Below are positions 22,181 through 34,240 of a stretch of 64,000 bases of DNA, in pieces; positions within the stretch are counted from its first letter, which is position 1, and each line of letters opens with the position of its first letter. The DNA is from Erythrocercus mccallii (taxonomy: Eukaryota > Chordata > Aves > Passeriformes > Dicruridae). Below the pieces are notes generated by a model. The model saw only the letters and a list, made by a program, of their open reading frames with translations, did not search any database and was not told the DNA's origin. The position numbers were made by a program, and so were the translations under genes. Location of the stretch: contig VZRG01001499.1 in NCBI GenBank assembly GCA_013397435.1, forward strand, positions 62,001-126,000, written 5' to 3'.

Positions 22181-23312
22181 GTATATTACCTCCACTGTAG
22201 GGAGGAGAAGCCTTGTGGCTTACAGGCTGGCTGATAGGACTCTTGGAAATGAGGGCAGTTGATAACAAACTGTAGGGAAGTACTTTCTTGTGAGAGAAAT
22301 CTGCTACTTTTCCCAGTTTAACCAAAGGGAAAATATTATCTAAAGAGCAAGAACAGTGAGCTCTGTTTGATGAGGGCCATCATGGGTGTCATTTCAACAA
22401 GAATCCTCACAAGCACTGTTAATTACCTATCCAAGCACGGTGGCTCATATTTTTACATCTGAGTGAATAAAATTAATCTCAGATCTTAACATCTAAATAA
22501 AAGTGTAATTTATCTCCCACAGCAGCTAAGGCTAGAGAATTTATGGATGTACAGGAGCTCTGGAGATAAGGCCCTATTTGTTTCCCTATTTTTGGGAACT
22601 TAACTATGGTCACCCAAACCAAGATGTTCTGTGCTCTGCTCCTATGGATATGATCACGTAATCCACAGCAATTTAGCTGAAATAGAGAAATCAACTACTC
22701 AGAATTTCTCTCAGACATCAAACATGCCAGTTTTCTTGTACTCCTGTGTCACCTCATTATGGCATATTGATTTCCATTACCATGTATTTCAGAAAATTCC
22801 CTGGGTAACGCTCTGGTGATTTGCTCCAAACAGGGCACTTCAGTAATCTTTTGGCAGGCAGGAGAAGCTGTCAAGCAAAACCCTGTCAACCCAACTGACC
22901 AAATTCAGCCCACTGCCCAGTTCCTGTACCTCTTGCAGTATCTCTGAGGTGGAATGGAGCTGGTTTTCATATTTGTTCACGAATCAAGTGAGATTCAGGA
23001 TCATTTGCTTAAAAATGCTGTATCACATGTTGCCACTGCTCGGTGTGATAGCCCAGTGGGAAAACACTATAGTAATAACGTTGCCCTCTAGCCCTGAGGA
23101 TAATAAATACCCAGTTCTGCTGGGAGATAGATGCATTGGTAATAGTAAGTGTTTGAACATGCTGAACCCTTCCAACTTATACTCAACCTGATGCTACACT
23201 TCCCATTTACATTTTACATCTATCCTTGCTGCTGGTGAGGAACCCTTAAGCATCTCTTACTGTATGATCAATGTCAGTAAAGCTGTGGTACTTCTCTTAA
23301 GCTACATCAGTT

Positions 23313-23352
23313 GACACAATATGGGAAAGGTAGACACAATATGGGAAAGGTA
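23313..23352. repeat. Exact 20-bp tandem duplication
   Basis: GACACAATATGGGAAAGGTA occurs twice head to tail with no mismatch (23313-23332 and 23333-23352). This indicates a recent slippage or duplication event. Confidence 0.95.
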
Positions 23353-26300
23353 GTGAAGAGATAAGTTTTATATGAGCTCCTGGTGGACTCTTAACAGAAC
23401 CAGAACCATCAATTCTGTCATAAGTTTTGGAGTTGTTATCCTAGAAAAAAATGTCATGGGAGCTAGCCATAAGTACCAAACTTGTTTAAATACCAAACAC
23501 TATTCAAACTCTTGCAGGAGAACAGGAAGACTGAAAAGTAGACAGAGACACTGATGTTTAGGGGGGTTGTCATTCTGGTCATATCAGATCATAGAACATT
23601 TTGCTTTTAATCGACTAAATAGAATAAATATTATCTGAAACAATATTTGCCTTTAGACATGACACTGCTCTAACAGTCCTGGAACTCAGCTCTTTCTGCA
23701 TGTGTGATCCAGTTCCCATTAATTTCAATAATCCCACACATGATAGCTAGACTCTTAGTCTTCTTGGGGCAATTTTGTCCCTCAGCTAGTAACATAATCC
23801 AGTGTCACTGCCTTACACTCAGTGAGATGCAGGATACTCCTGGTGAATAACTAAGGTTCAGAGGAATAACCAGTGAGGTCAGGGGAATTACATTAGACCT
23901 GATCAGACTGCCATGAGACGACTTCTTATGTTGACTGTTCAGTTTCTTCATTGCAAATCAGAGCAACTTTATCATTGCAGAAATACTCCGTGTGACTTTT
24001 TACAGGGGTGGCTCAGAATAGAAGATGACTTTGTGCCTTCATCTTCCTTAAAGACATCTAGAAAAAAATACTTTCAGAGCTGTAGTTCACCATCTCCAGC
24101 ATCTTCTTGGCTTTCTGATTTGCTTCCTTTCTATGCTTCCTTGAGGACAGGCAAATAAACCTTTCTTCTAAAAGAATTTATTCAGAGAAAAAACCAGGAA
24201 ATCTGACATTTCTGTAAATTAGGATTAGGGCTGTAGGCCATCTTCAGGATTTCCAGAACTGTTCTCTGATTTTGATAATCCTCATGGCTATTTTTCTTCG
24301 CTGAAGTTTGGATTGTTGTGTCAACTAGAATAAGGGTCAATCTATGAAGTAATGTTTGATATCAGTGGGATCAATATCCTGTTTCTAATGCTTCACAAAA
24401 CTTCAGGAAAGAGAGATCATGACTAATCTTTAGGGAGCATAATTTTCGCCCTGTTCTTTTACAATTCTTCCTAGCCTGATGAAATGTTTACATACTTGGA
24501 GTCAGATTCTCAGAGTTCTCGCGGATTTTTCATAAACAATTCTATTATTATGGTAACGACTTTCTGATGTTGACATTCCTCTTGGTAGGAGGAGACATTG
24601 ATGGACTGTGGCTTTGACCAGTGTGGTTGAAGAGGATGAACCCCATCATCCAATCTGGTCTCATTTTCAAAACTATAAATACTGAAGTGAAAAATTAAAT
24701 TGGGCTTTTTCCCGCTTGGACATTTGCGCTGTGTCTGTGTCACTCTTTGTGTCGGTAGTGCGGCACATAATTACAGATCTGGTCCTCTCTACCCACTCTT
24801 TAAAGTAGAGGCAGATTAACACCTTCTTGAGAGCTGGTCTCAAAGAAGCCCCACTTCAGGCATCCATCAGTCACCTGCCCTCTCCTGCCTCCCCCAACAT
24901 CAGACAGGTACCATATTTAGGAAAGGATGATTATCATTTTGCTATTTAAACTAGATGCGGTTAACTTTAGGTGCTGGCAGTTACCAAATTTCCAAGTTGT
25001 CCACTGCTCCTGAGAGCAATTTTCAAGGTCACCTGAGTCCCCATGTTTTGAACACGAGCCATTTTCCTCACGTGACAATGTCCTCACAATGAAGGTGTGT
25101 CATTCTCACCATTCTTGACAAGCATCCTGGGAAGGGATCCTTAGGGACCAACTCCCATTTGCTGAGATGTGATTTCATGTGCATCTGCAAAAGAACAATG
25201 GAAAGGATAAAGATGAGCTATTAAGCAGGAGTCTTGGTGTCATTGACATGCCTGGAGGGGGATTTATCTCCATTAACTTCTTATGTCCCCACTTCATCTG
25301 AGATAGGTCCTCCTGGCTCCCTTTACACTCACTGGAGAAAAGAAGACACGATGATGATGTGACACATCTTGCCTGTTTCAGATGTTTGTGGTAGATGGAG
25401 GTGAAATACTCACTAGAAGGACCTGTTTCTCCCCTGTAAGAGTAGTTCAGACTGATGACTGGAGAAGGAGATGCTCAGCACTGATCACATAAATCCCATC
25501 CCCAGCTTCAGAAGAGGCCCATGCAAGTCACATACATAGGTCTGGCCATCTCCTGAGCTGAGGTTCTGCACCTTGCTTCTCCATGCTGGGCCTATTCATT
25601 TCCAAATCAGTTGAAAAGGAATTTCCATTTCTGCTACAACTGACAGCATCAGAAAAAATGGACACCCTTGCTGTAAGATTTCAGAGAGCCCCTCACCTGT
25701 CTCATTTCGGAATCGGTATCTCACTACCAAAGTCATGGTCCAAACACCAATTTTTTTTCTGAGATGCTGTTGGGATCTTAATCCAATCACTTATCCTGCA
25801 ATTCCAAGAACTCTTTGTGATTTCTTTGGTTATTTGGCATTCCACAGGAGCCTTCAGCACATGGAAAAGACCCAGTTTTTGTAAGTGTTATACAGACACA
25901 GGAGTTCCTGCTGTGAAGGATTTCAGCAATTTTACTTCTTCCAGGCACCTCCAGGCTAGTAAGAATGTCCAGACAATGCACAGGTCCTCAGAGGTAAGCT
26001 GCAAGTGAGGCAGCTCCTCTGGCTCCATCTCTCACATCCCCATAGGATGTCCAGAGGGTAGCTGCAATCCTCTTGGTGGCACGGAGCTGGTGCTGGAGTT
26101 CTCAGATTGTACCCGTTCTGGCCTGGGGCAGGGTGAGAAGCTCTGATCTCTGTTTAGAGCCCTTCTCACATCCTTCAGAGAGACCTTGTTTGGCCTGATC
26201 GATTGCGAGGAGGGGTTGGCTGTTGCAGGGGCAGAAGGGTGCAAAGGTGCATTTACTGCACTTCAGTGGGCTTTCCCTTGGATTTGACCTGGTATTTTTA

Positions 26301-26647
26301 TACTTCTCTTCCCTGATCTCTCTCAGCCTCAATCTCCATCCTCAGAACAAGACAGACTTGCAGGCAGTGTAAATGGTCACCGCTCCACCCAAGGCAGTCC
26401 CCCAGAAATCACAGCAGCTGTGGACTCTCTTCTCACCTCTCCCTCTTTCCTTTCTTTCTCCTGATCTCTTCACTTCTTTGTCTCCCTCCTCCCCACTTTT
26501 TCTGCCTTTGTGTTTTTTTACCCTGTTCCCTCATGATCTCCCTCCGCCTGTGTCTCTCAGTGCCTCTCCCCGGCTCGCTCTCTCTGGAGACAGGTCTAGT
26601 GGCCTGGTTGCCATCTGCTGCCTGGGCTGTTTTTTGTGTGAGTGCGG

Positions 26648-26740
26648 ACGCGTATGCGCGCGCGCGGGTGCACGTGGGGCTTTTTTTATGAGGTTGAGAT
26701 CAGATGGCATCTAATCGATCGTCATGGTCTCCATGGTTAC
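26648..26740. promoter_or_regulatory. Z-DNA-prone tract plus RFX-like X-box
   Basis: A 19-base alternating purine-pyrimidine run (26648-26666, ACGCGTATGCGCGCGCGCG) is followed by CAGATG at 26701-26706 (a proneural-type E-box) and GTCTCCATGGTTAC at 26727-26740, which fits the palindromic RFX X-box except for one half-site base. The CpGs are local in otherwise AT-rich DNA. A regulatory role is inferred from motif density only. Confidence 0.3.
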
Positions 26741-26814
26741 CTGGGTGACAGAGTAGTTGGGAGAGACACATACTCCAGCCTGGGGCTGTCAGACCATTCC
26801 TGAGAGAAATAATA

Positions 26815-26884
26815 ATAAAAAAAAAAAAAAGAGAGAGAGAAAGAAAAAAGAGAAAAAAAAGAAGAAAAAAGAAAGAATAAAAAA
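26815..26884. repeat. A-rich / GA-rich low-complexity tract
   Basis: About 70 bases of A with scattered G on the plus strand, beginning after AATAATAATA. This is simple-sequence DNA. The lysine-rich frames through it are not genes. Confidence 0.9.
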
Positions 26885-28734
26885 TCAAAGCTCTTTCATC
26901 ACATTTTATGCATTTACATCTTCCTCAGATCCAGGAAAACGTAGCTTGCGCTTCTGTTTTACATTGTCACCCTTTGACTTGGCTCGAGGAGGAACAAAGC
27001 AGACTTGTTTTTCTTTCTGCATGACACAGGCACAAAAGTGAACCACATCTTTGGGAGAAGCTTCCCTTTCCCCTTCTGCTTCTCTGAAAGATTTGATTTT
27101 TACTTTTTGTTTTTATCCCCCTGGTCACTGTTGTAACCATAATGATTATTTTTATTCTTCTAAATTGGTTAGTCTCTTGAATTGACTAAAGGCAATTTCC
27201 CAGGTATTCTCTGGGAAAAGAATTACAGTTTATTAGTCTGAGCAGTATCTTTTTCTCCCTGGCCTCAGCCCCTAAGACCAGACTATCTTCAGCTCTTGTT
27301 GTAAGAGATCAATCCATTTGTACATGATCCTACGTTTGGAAGCAAGTGGAGTGTGGAGTGTGATCCTAAGGATGAATTATGGAATTAGGTGAGTTTGTTG
27401 TCTTTAAAAGCAGATTGAGTTGGGCATGGCAACATCTCTGACCATGGCAATTAGTGTGTCAGGAGCATGGGAACTAAGACCACACAGTGCAGAATATGAA
27501 CCTGCATGGATCAGGGGAGGAGAAGGATAATGCTTCATTTCAAACAATCTCATTGTGGCAGATACCCCTCAATAATCCAAGAATTTCACAAAGTTTGCTT
27601 ATAGTGCACACCCTGTCTGGTTCCTTGATAGCCATATTCTGCCTGGTACAACACAAATTTGTGTTTGATTTGACCTTAGCATGGCCCCCAAAAGGCAATC
27701 AGGTTACATCTTCTGTTGTCTGGCTGCAGCCAAGGCATTAGTGCTCATCAAAGCTCACCCATTGCAGTGCTGGGGCAGCTGCTGCCTGGCCGTGTTCCTG
27801 CTCATGGTAGCACACAGGGCTTTGGAAATAGCAAATGTAAACAGAGGCAAAGGGAGATAATAGCAGCAATGAGCATGGCTGTGATGGGCTGAGAGGCTGG
27901 TGATCATCAGAGTTCTCCAGAGATCCAGAAGTGCCAACTTAATGCTGCTAACTATGAAATACATCAGATCAGAGCACCCCGGACAAGCAAAGGTTTGAGA
28001 AATGGATATGCCTTGACTCTTCCCCAGTTCTGAAATAAACTGACTTCTAGTTGGAGCCTGTGGTCTTGCTTTGCTTTTTTGCCTTCCTGGTAGATGCACA
28101 AGATGCCCAAGTTGGGTCACTCAGTTCAGGCTGCAGATAGGCACTGAGGGTGGTATTAAGTTGTCTAAGGGGTGTCATTGCAGGTGACATTCAATCCAGT
28201 GTGCATGCACTACCCCCAAAAGGCACAGGTCTTAAACTGTGCTTATGTGTGATCTGCCAAACTCCTTTGTTTAAAAAAAAAAAAATCCATGATCATGCCT
28301 ATTTGAATTCTGATTCTGTTCCCTCTCAGCAGCATAACATCCCTGCTTATAACCAGCAGAGTGGGAAATCCTCTGCTCTTCAATATTCCCTAATGTTAAA
28401 TAACATGGGCCTCCTAGATTTTCATACTGTACAAACACAAACTAATTAAGGTCGTACAAATACATCCCAGGCAGAGATGAGAATCTGCTCACTTGAGGGA
28501 AGACCGCTGGCTTCCAGGTCCCAGGGAAAGCTCCCTCACAGTTTACATTGTTCTTTTTGCAAGGGATAATTTATGGTAAAGCCAGTTTCCACTGAAACAG
28601 CAGACGTGCACAGAGAGGGGAAAAAATGTAAACACAACAGCATCTTTGTGAATGCAGCAAGGTGCTGGTGCCTGCCTCTGCATGCTCCATAATATATTAA
28701 TACACACTGGCTGGCCAATCCCACTGGAGCATTC

Positions 28735-28980
28735 AATCATGCCACATTATAATAGAATTTAATGGAGTTGACAGCTAAGACCTAGTTGCTGGAGACATGT
28801 GAAAGACCTTTGCAATGAGGATAACAATTAATAAAGGAAAGCGCCATAGATTTTTGGAGAACCTCATAAAAAAGTAAAATATCGACATTGATCACGGCAT
28901 GCAAGGATATTAGACACGTAAATCGAGCTATTGCCTTTATTTATTTATTTGCACATCTTTAATATTATAGGCACAGGTTT
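28735..28980. promoter_or_regulatory. Candidate conserved noncoding element
   Basis: This AT-rich but non-repetitive stretch contains TTGACAGCTAAG (MEIS-type TGACAG), AACAATTAATAAAG (SOX/homeodomain-like), isolated CpGs in AAATCGAG and ATATCGAC, and a (TTTA)n run near 28937-28950. Such composition in a gene desert beside a neurodevelopmental regulator often marks a deeply conserved enhancer. Alignment to other vertebrates is required to test this. Confidence 0.25.
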
Positions 28981-29967
28981 CCCCAAGGCCAAAATGCAAT
29001 TTCTCTCTCCATTTCTCAGCGGGAGCTTTTCATCTCCCTATTCACCAGGTTTTGAATTGCACATTTAATAAGCGATAAAGAATTCCTGTCTCTTTTCCGT
29101 GGGCTTTCAGCCCACAGTTTTTCCCTCCCTTCTGTCTTCTGATGGAAACAACAATCCCCTTTACCTGGCAGTAAGTTGCTTGGGGATGTGGGGGTGGTGT
29201 AAAAGGGGACCTGGAGCCCACAGGGAGTGTCTGGACTTCAGTGTCTGCTGATGTGCTTTGTATGCCAGGTTCCACTGGGTAAGGCAAAGAGTGCACGGGA
29301 TCAACATTAAAAGAGGGAGAAAGAGTCTACAACACTGTAAAGCAACATTTCCCTGTCTGCCTCACCAGATATTTTTGGTAGGAGGAACAGCTTATGTCTT
29401 CACTGCCCTCATCCATGTCTGGGGAGAGACACTCTTCACCCTTCATGGAATATTGTAGTAATTTTAAAGAATCAATCCTGTGGGTAAACTGCATCTAGCT
29501 CAATCCCCTCCCTGGTAGAGGTGGCAAAAATTTCATCAGCCTGCAGCTGGGAGCATTGCTGAGCTCCCACAGGCTCAAATCTCTCTGGGTTTCCTTGGCT
29601 GTGCTCAGTTAACTCACTCCTGAATCAGGGCTGGCTCCTTGCCTCAGAGAAGTCCTGGACAGCATTTCCAAGTGTATTGAGGTGTGAATTGGTACCTGGT
29701 GGGATCTTTCAAAACACACAGGCTCCTCACTGCCCAGAGGTGCTGCCCAGGCCCCTGATGCTCACTGTTCCTGCGTCTGTAAATGCCCATGTAGCACTGG
29801 AGAGCTTCCCTCACAGAATGACAGGCTTCAGTTCCTTCTGACTTCAACTTTACACCACTACAAGCCCACTCATCTCATTGGGCTTCCTCTTAACCTCCCC
29901 TAATGAACATTGAGGACAGGATCAGCTCCAAATGAACCCAAGCTTCTGGTAATGTAAAGGTCCAGCC

Positions 29968-30044
29968 TCCTTAAGTTAGACTCAGTGATCCTTGTGGGAT
30001 CCTTCCGACTCACGATTGCTTCATATGATTCTATGATTCTACGA
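29968..30044 (+). mobile_element. CR1 LINE extreme 3' tail fragment
   Basis: A short remnant: TTAGACTCAGTGATCCTTGT, then GGGATCCTTCCGACTCA, and the terminal ATGATTCTATGATTCTACGA repeat. This is the terminal ~75 bases of a CR1-type element on the plus strand, diverged and truncated. Confidence 0.85.
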
Positions 30045-33000
30045 GTCCAGCTGTGCAACCTCAGCTGCCCTGCAGCTTGGGGCATTGAGCTCACATCAAA
30101 GCCATTTGGAGCAGTCAGGAAAAAAACTGAGAGGTCAAATCCATCCCTGGTTTAGGACTGTAGAGACTGATGGTGTTATAAAAGGGATGACTTTAGCATC
30201 GTGTTTAGAAGTTAAAAACAACTGAACGGATACTTGAATGGGCATGGTGCAATTCTAAGAAAGGCACTAAATAATTAGATACTTCCATTTTACAACCAGC
30301 TGCAGCAGGTTAATTTCTTGTCAGGTAAATCAACCTTGTTTTTCTTTCATTTACCTATGCACAGATGTACTTCCTCAGGACAGATGACGTCTTGCTTGGA
30401 ACAAAAGAGGCCATTTGTCCATATCACAGCAGCAGCGACTGCACCATGTCATCTCACGCTCTCCTCCAGCAAATTGAGTTTGTCAGTGCTCAGCCACGCA
30501 GCTGAGTGGAGTGCTGCATGATGCCTCACCTCTCCTGGGAGAGAGAAGTTGGCATAAGCCATATCGTAATGGGATCCAGACACAAAGAAGCGTGAATGAA
30601 GTGCTAATTGCATTCATAAAGACATTAACAAAGGAATTAAAATGGCAGAAGCTTCCTTTCCCCCTCAAGGTTCATATAAACAACCAAAAATATATTAATA
30701 ATCACTGAGGTTTACACTACTTTGATGGGATTATACAGAGATAGGGCATCAGGGCTTTGAAAGACCATTTCAGTGGTCTTTTTTATTGGATTCTGTATCA
30801 GAGATGAGACACTCCACTGCTTCCATTTATCCAAATTTGTTCTTTTCTTTCTGTCTTTTTTCTTGTCCTTATGCTCTCTTCAAAGAACAGTTAAGACTGC
30901 TCATTTTCCCCTGAAACTTTTAATATGCTGTAAAAATAATGACATATTAAAAACTGTAACTTTTCCTAAAAATTCCCCAAAACAAAATGACCTGAGAAGT
31001 TTGGCACAATGGAAGCTTTTTGTATAAAATGGCCTGAAACATCCTGCCTGGGTTTTTAATCTCATTCCGTTCTGCTTACCTTTCTACGGAAAAGGGGAAA
31101 AAAGTCATGCTTTCTGCTTTTTTCTCAGTCAGTTTCTACAGGATTTCATCCTTCCATTCCCAAACTCTAGCACTCTGTTCTTACTTGCATTGCTACTACC
31201 GAGAAAAAACATTTCCTGTTAAAATTCTCTCCAACCAATGGGGTCTTTTTCCCTCCCATGAGAATAGTACTATTAGTCTTAAACATGGAAAGAGCTCATT
31301 TCACCAATCCTAAATTCTGAGGCTACTTTAAATTGCTTGTATCAGCAAAATGATAGCTCTTGCTTTTTCAACTATTTAGCTGTATTTATCACACCTCTCC
31401 AATTCCTGCACTCACCTCCTTTCCACCTGCTGATGTGGGTGTTGTGTTAGTGACAGCTACAGCTAAAGTCAGCTAAACAGTTTGTTCTGTTCACTAATCT
31501 TCAGTCACTTTTCTAAAATGTTCTAAAATGTTTCTTCTTCATACCTTTCTAAAATGTTTGTTCTGGAGGCTGCAATCTGCCAGTTTCTCATGACCACTCA
31601 AAGGCAGATTTCTCCAGGAAAGATGAGTCCAAGCCATTCAGCAGTTCCATAGAATAGGACACTTGTATCACCTTAGTGTTGAGGCTGAGGTGCCTGCAGA
31701 GGCACCATGCATGGAGAAGAGGACCCTGAACCGACACAGGGAGGTTGCCAGCCCTGTGTCGCTATGTGTGCTCCGTCCCTAGCTGAGACTCAGGACTTGT
31801 GAGTGCCAGGATTGGTGTTTCCAGCTCTGGAGGGCGGAAGGCAGGGAGAAGTAGGAAGCACATCCAGGGAGATGAGACGGGATATGCCACAAACACCTCA
31901 AGGAATGAAGGTCAGACCTTCATGCATGTGGGAGGTGTGTGGGAGCACGGGGATGGGGTCCGGGATGGGGTTTCTGACTGGAGAAGGGGAAAGGCACTAA
32001 CAAAGGGGGAGGGGTTGTAAAAGGTGGGACAGGGTAGGCTGAGAGAGCAGAGGGGCACAATCCCTCCAGTATTCTCTGCCCTTGGGAGGAGGGTCTTCTC
32101 CAAGCAATGCTGGGACATGAGCAAACAAGAGAAGCCTTACCCAAAAACATTTTGAAAAAAGAAATTTGTGTTGCATGGAGTATAAAGGGAGAGATTATGC
32201 ATTTGGCTAATACCCCATCCCCTTTAAAGGATCTGAACCATTCAGGGAAGTGTCTTTGTTTCAAGAGCATACCTCTTCCCATGGTGTGCACTGTCCTTTC
32301 CATGAAAGCCAGATTTGGGATCGTTAGGACAATAAGGACTATTGAAGTTCAAGCACAAACAATGGTGGGGTAGTTGGTATTAAATCCTAATTCTGAGGTG
32401 GGTTTAAAGCCTGTAGAACCTCCCACACTAACATGACGTCTCCCACTCCTCACTTCTCCGTCTCACCCCCAGACACAACAAAATCCCTCAGAAACACACT
32501 TATAGCCAATCCTTTCTCCTTTGCCCTGTCCTGTCTCCAACAAGGTCCTGTCAACACCTCAGTGGGACCTCCATCTGCAGTGCTCTCTTGGCACTACTGC
32601 ACTGCATCAAGAGATCCTGAGGTCACGTGAGAAGGAGTGATAAAAAGAGCTGGTGCCAGGATGAAGAATGAGCAATGCTCCCACATTAAATGCAAAAACT
32701 GAAATTAAAGAAATTTTCCATGTTACAGGAAAACTGGCTACCAGTTAGCTGCAGGGGGAATTTTCAGGAGGTGCTGGGAATCAGGATGGGGCTCAGCTAT
32801 TCTTCTCATCTCAGTATCCCCAGTTCAGGAAGGAAACATGCCCCTGGCTGTGACTTCAGTGCAGGTGAAAGGAGTGCAAGGGCAGACTCAGCCCATGTCT
32901 TTTTTCTGAATAAATGAAATGTATAACTTCCACGTTTTCAGCTGGGAGGGAGAAGCCTTTCTCAGGAGTGATGGCAGGTGCTGCTGAGCTATTTCCATTT

Positions 33001-33979
33001 TCCAGCTCTGCAACCTCAGGAACCTCTTTAATCCAAACCACCCGCCAAGCTCCATTCATTGGCCCTGAAGATCAGCCATTGAATTTGGATTCATTTTTAA
33101 GGCTGTCTTTAATTTTTTTGAGGTTATCTTGCTGGCGGATTTTTGGTCTCACCTGTGACTCAAGAAGAGATTTGCAAATCTCATTCTCACATTTTCATTC
33201 ATTTAAAGGGGCACATCACACCAAGAATTTAGGTTCTGCTTTCAACAGAGGAAACAGGGGAGTAAAGGCATATGAAAAGAAAACCAGGAGGTACAGAAAT
33301 GCTTTGACAGATTTGTTAGAGATGAAAACATTCTTTATTTGATTTCTGCATTCCCCGGGGCAGTGAGGGGAACCCATATGCAATTGCATTGAACTAAAGT
33401 ATGAAAATCAGAGAGCGAATTTGACAAGAAGCTCCACCAAACCCACCCAGAAGCTCAGTGAAGTGCAAAATGTAAAGCTAACAGAGGAAAGAGTGGCGTA
33501 GCTCAGGGGCAGGATTTCGGTTACCGTGTTCTAAGGCATTGGTAACAGGAATGAAGATAGAAAAATACACAGAAGGTACAACCCAGTATGATCTTACTTG
33601 GGGGTTATGCTCCATAGTGCTGACAGCTATTGAGTCATGTCAAAGGTAGACTAATATTTTAGTCACTCATGCAAATTTTTAGTCAATTCTCAGAAGGAAA
33701 TATGCACACATGGACATGTGTGTGTTGCTACTGTCCAAGCGCCTTTTGGTGTCTAGCTTGCTGAAATGCTTTCAATTAGGGTTTGGAAACGGTTGCCTCA
33801 GTCAGCCTATGTGACACTTGCCAAAGACGAAATTAGTTTCAGTCATTGATGTTTTCATTCCAAAAACCAAAGCATCACTCTCCCTTTCTCTCTTTCCCTT
33901 TCGTTGTGGGAGACTATTTCTCAGGTAGGTGTTTAGTGGACTTTTAATGTCACAGAAACTTCATCTGCAAATTCATTAG

Positions 33980-34240
33980 AAATTCTTTAGTAAAGCAGCC
34001 TAGTAAAACAGATGATTAATATTGGTAAGCTCCTCATTTGCATATTAATTAGTCTCTGTACTCAACTAATTAAAACAGGCCTGCCTGTTTGTAGACTTTC
34101 TGAATTCCAGATTGTTGCTATTGCTCCCATGTAAGTGCATTTAGTGCAGCTAAGGCAGGCCGTTGATATTACAAACCAGGCACCCCAAGCAACAGTAGCA
34201 ATATTTTAATATTTAAGTCTATAAGGGAAGTACTTTCAGT
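33980..34240. promoter_or_regulatory. Candidate neural enhancer (POU/homeodomain/E-box)
   Basis: Within about 90 bases there is an E-box CAGATG (34009-34014) running into GATTAAT, the POU octamer ATTTGCAT (34036-34043) fused to TTAATTA (34045-34051), a second TAATTA (34067-34072), and an 8-bp-arm palindrome AAACAGGC/GCCTGTTT (34073-34090). This combination is characteristic of neural enhancers bound by POU3F and homeodomain factors with proneural bHLH factors. The motifs are seen directly; the enhancer function and the NHLH2 target are inferred. Confidence 0.4.

Larger units (their letters stand above)
22181..29967. other. Intergenic desert, third part
   Basis: No gene recognised. The segment holds an exact 20-bp tandem duplication at 23313-23352, a Z-DNA-prone CG/CA tract and an RFX-like motif at 26648-26740, an A/GA-rich run at 26815-26884, and an AT-rich, repeat-free stretch at 28735-28980 that looks like conserved noncoding DNA. 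Open frames are short and overlapping. Confidence 0.55.

Noticed and set aside
21829..22200. Lysine/arginine-rich and phenylalanine-rich frames through the purine array
   Set aside because: They are translations of the AAGAAAG/AAAG repeat and of Ns.
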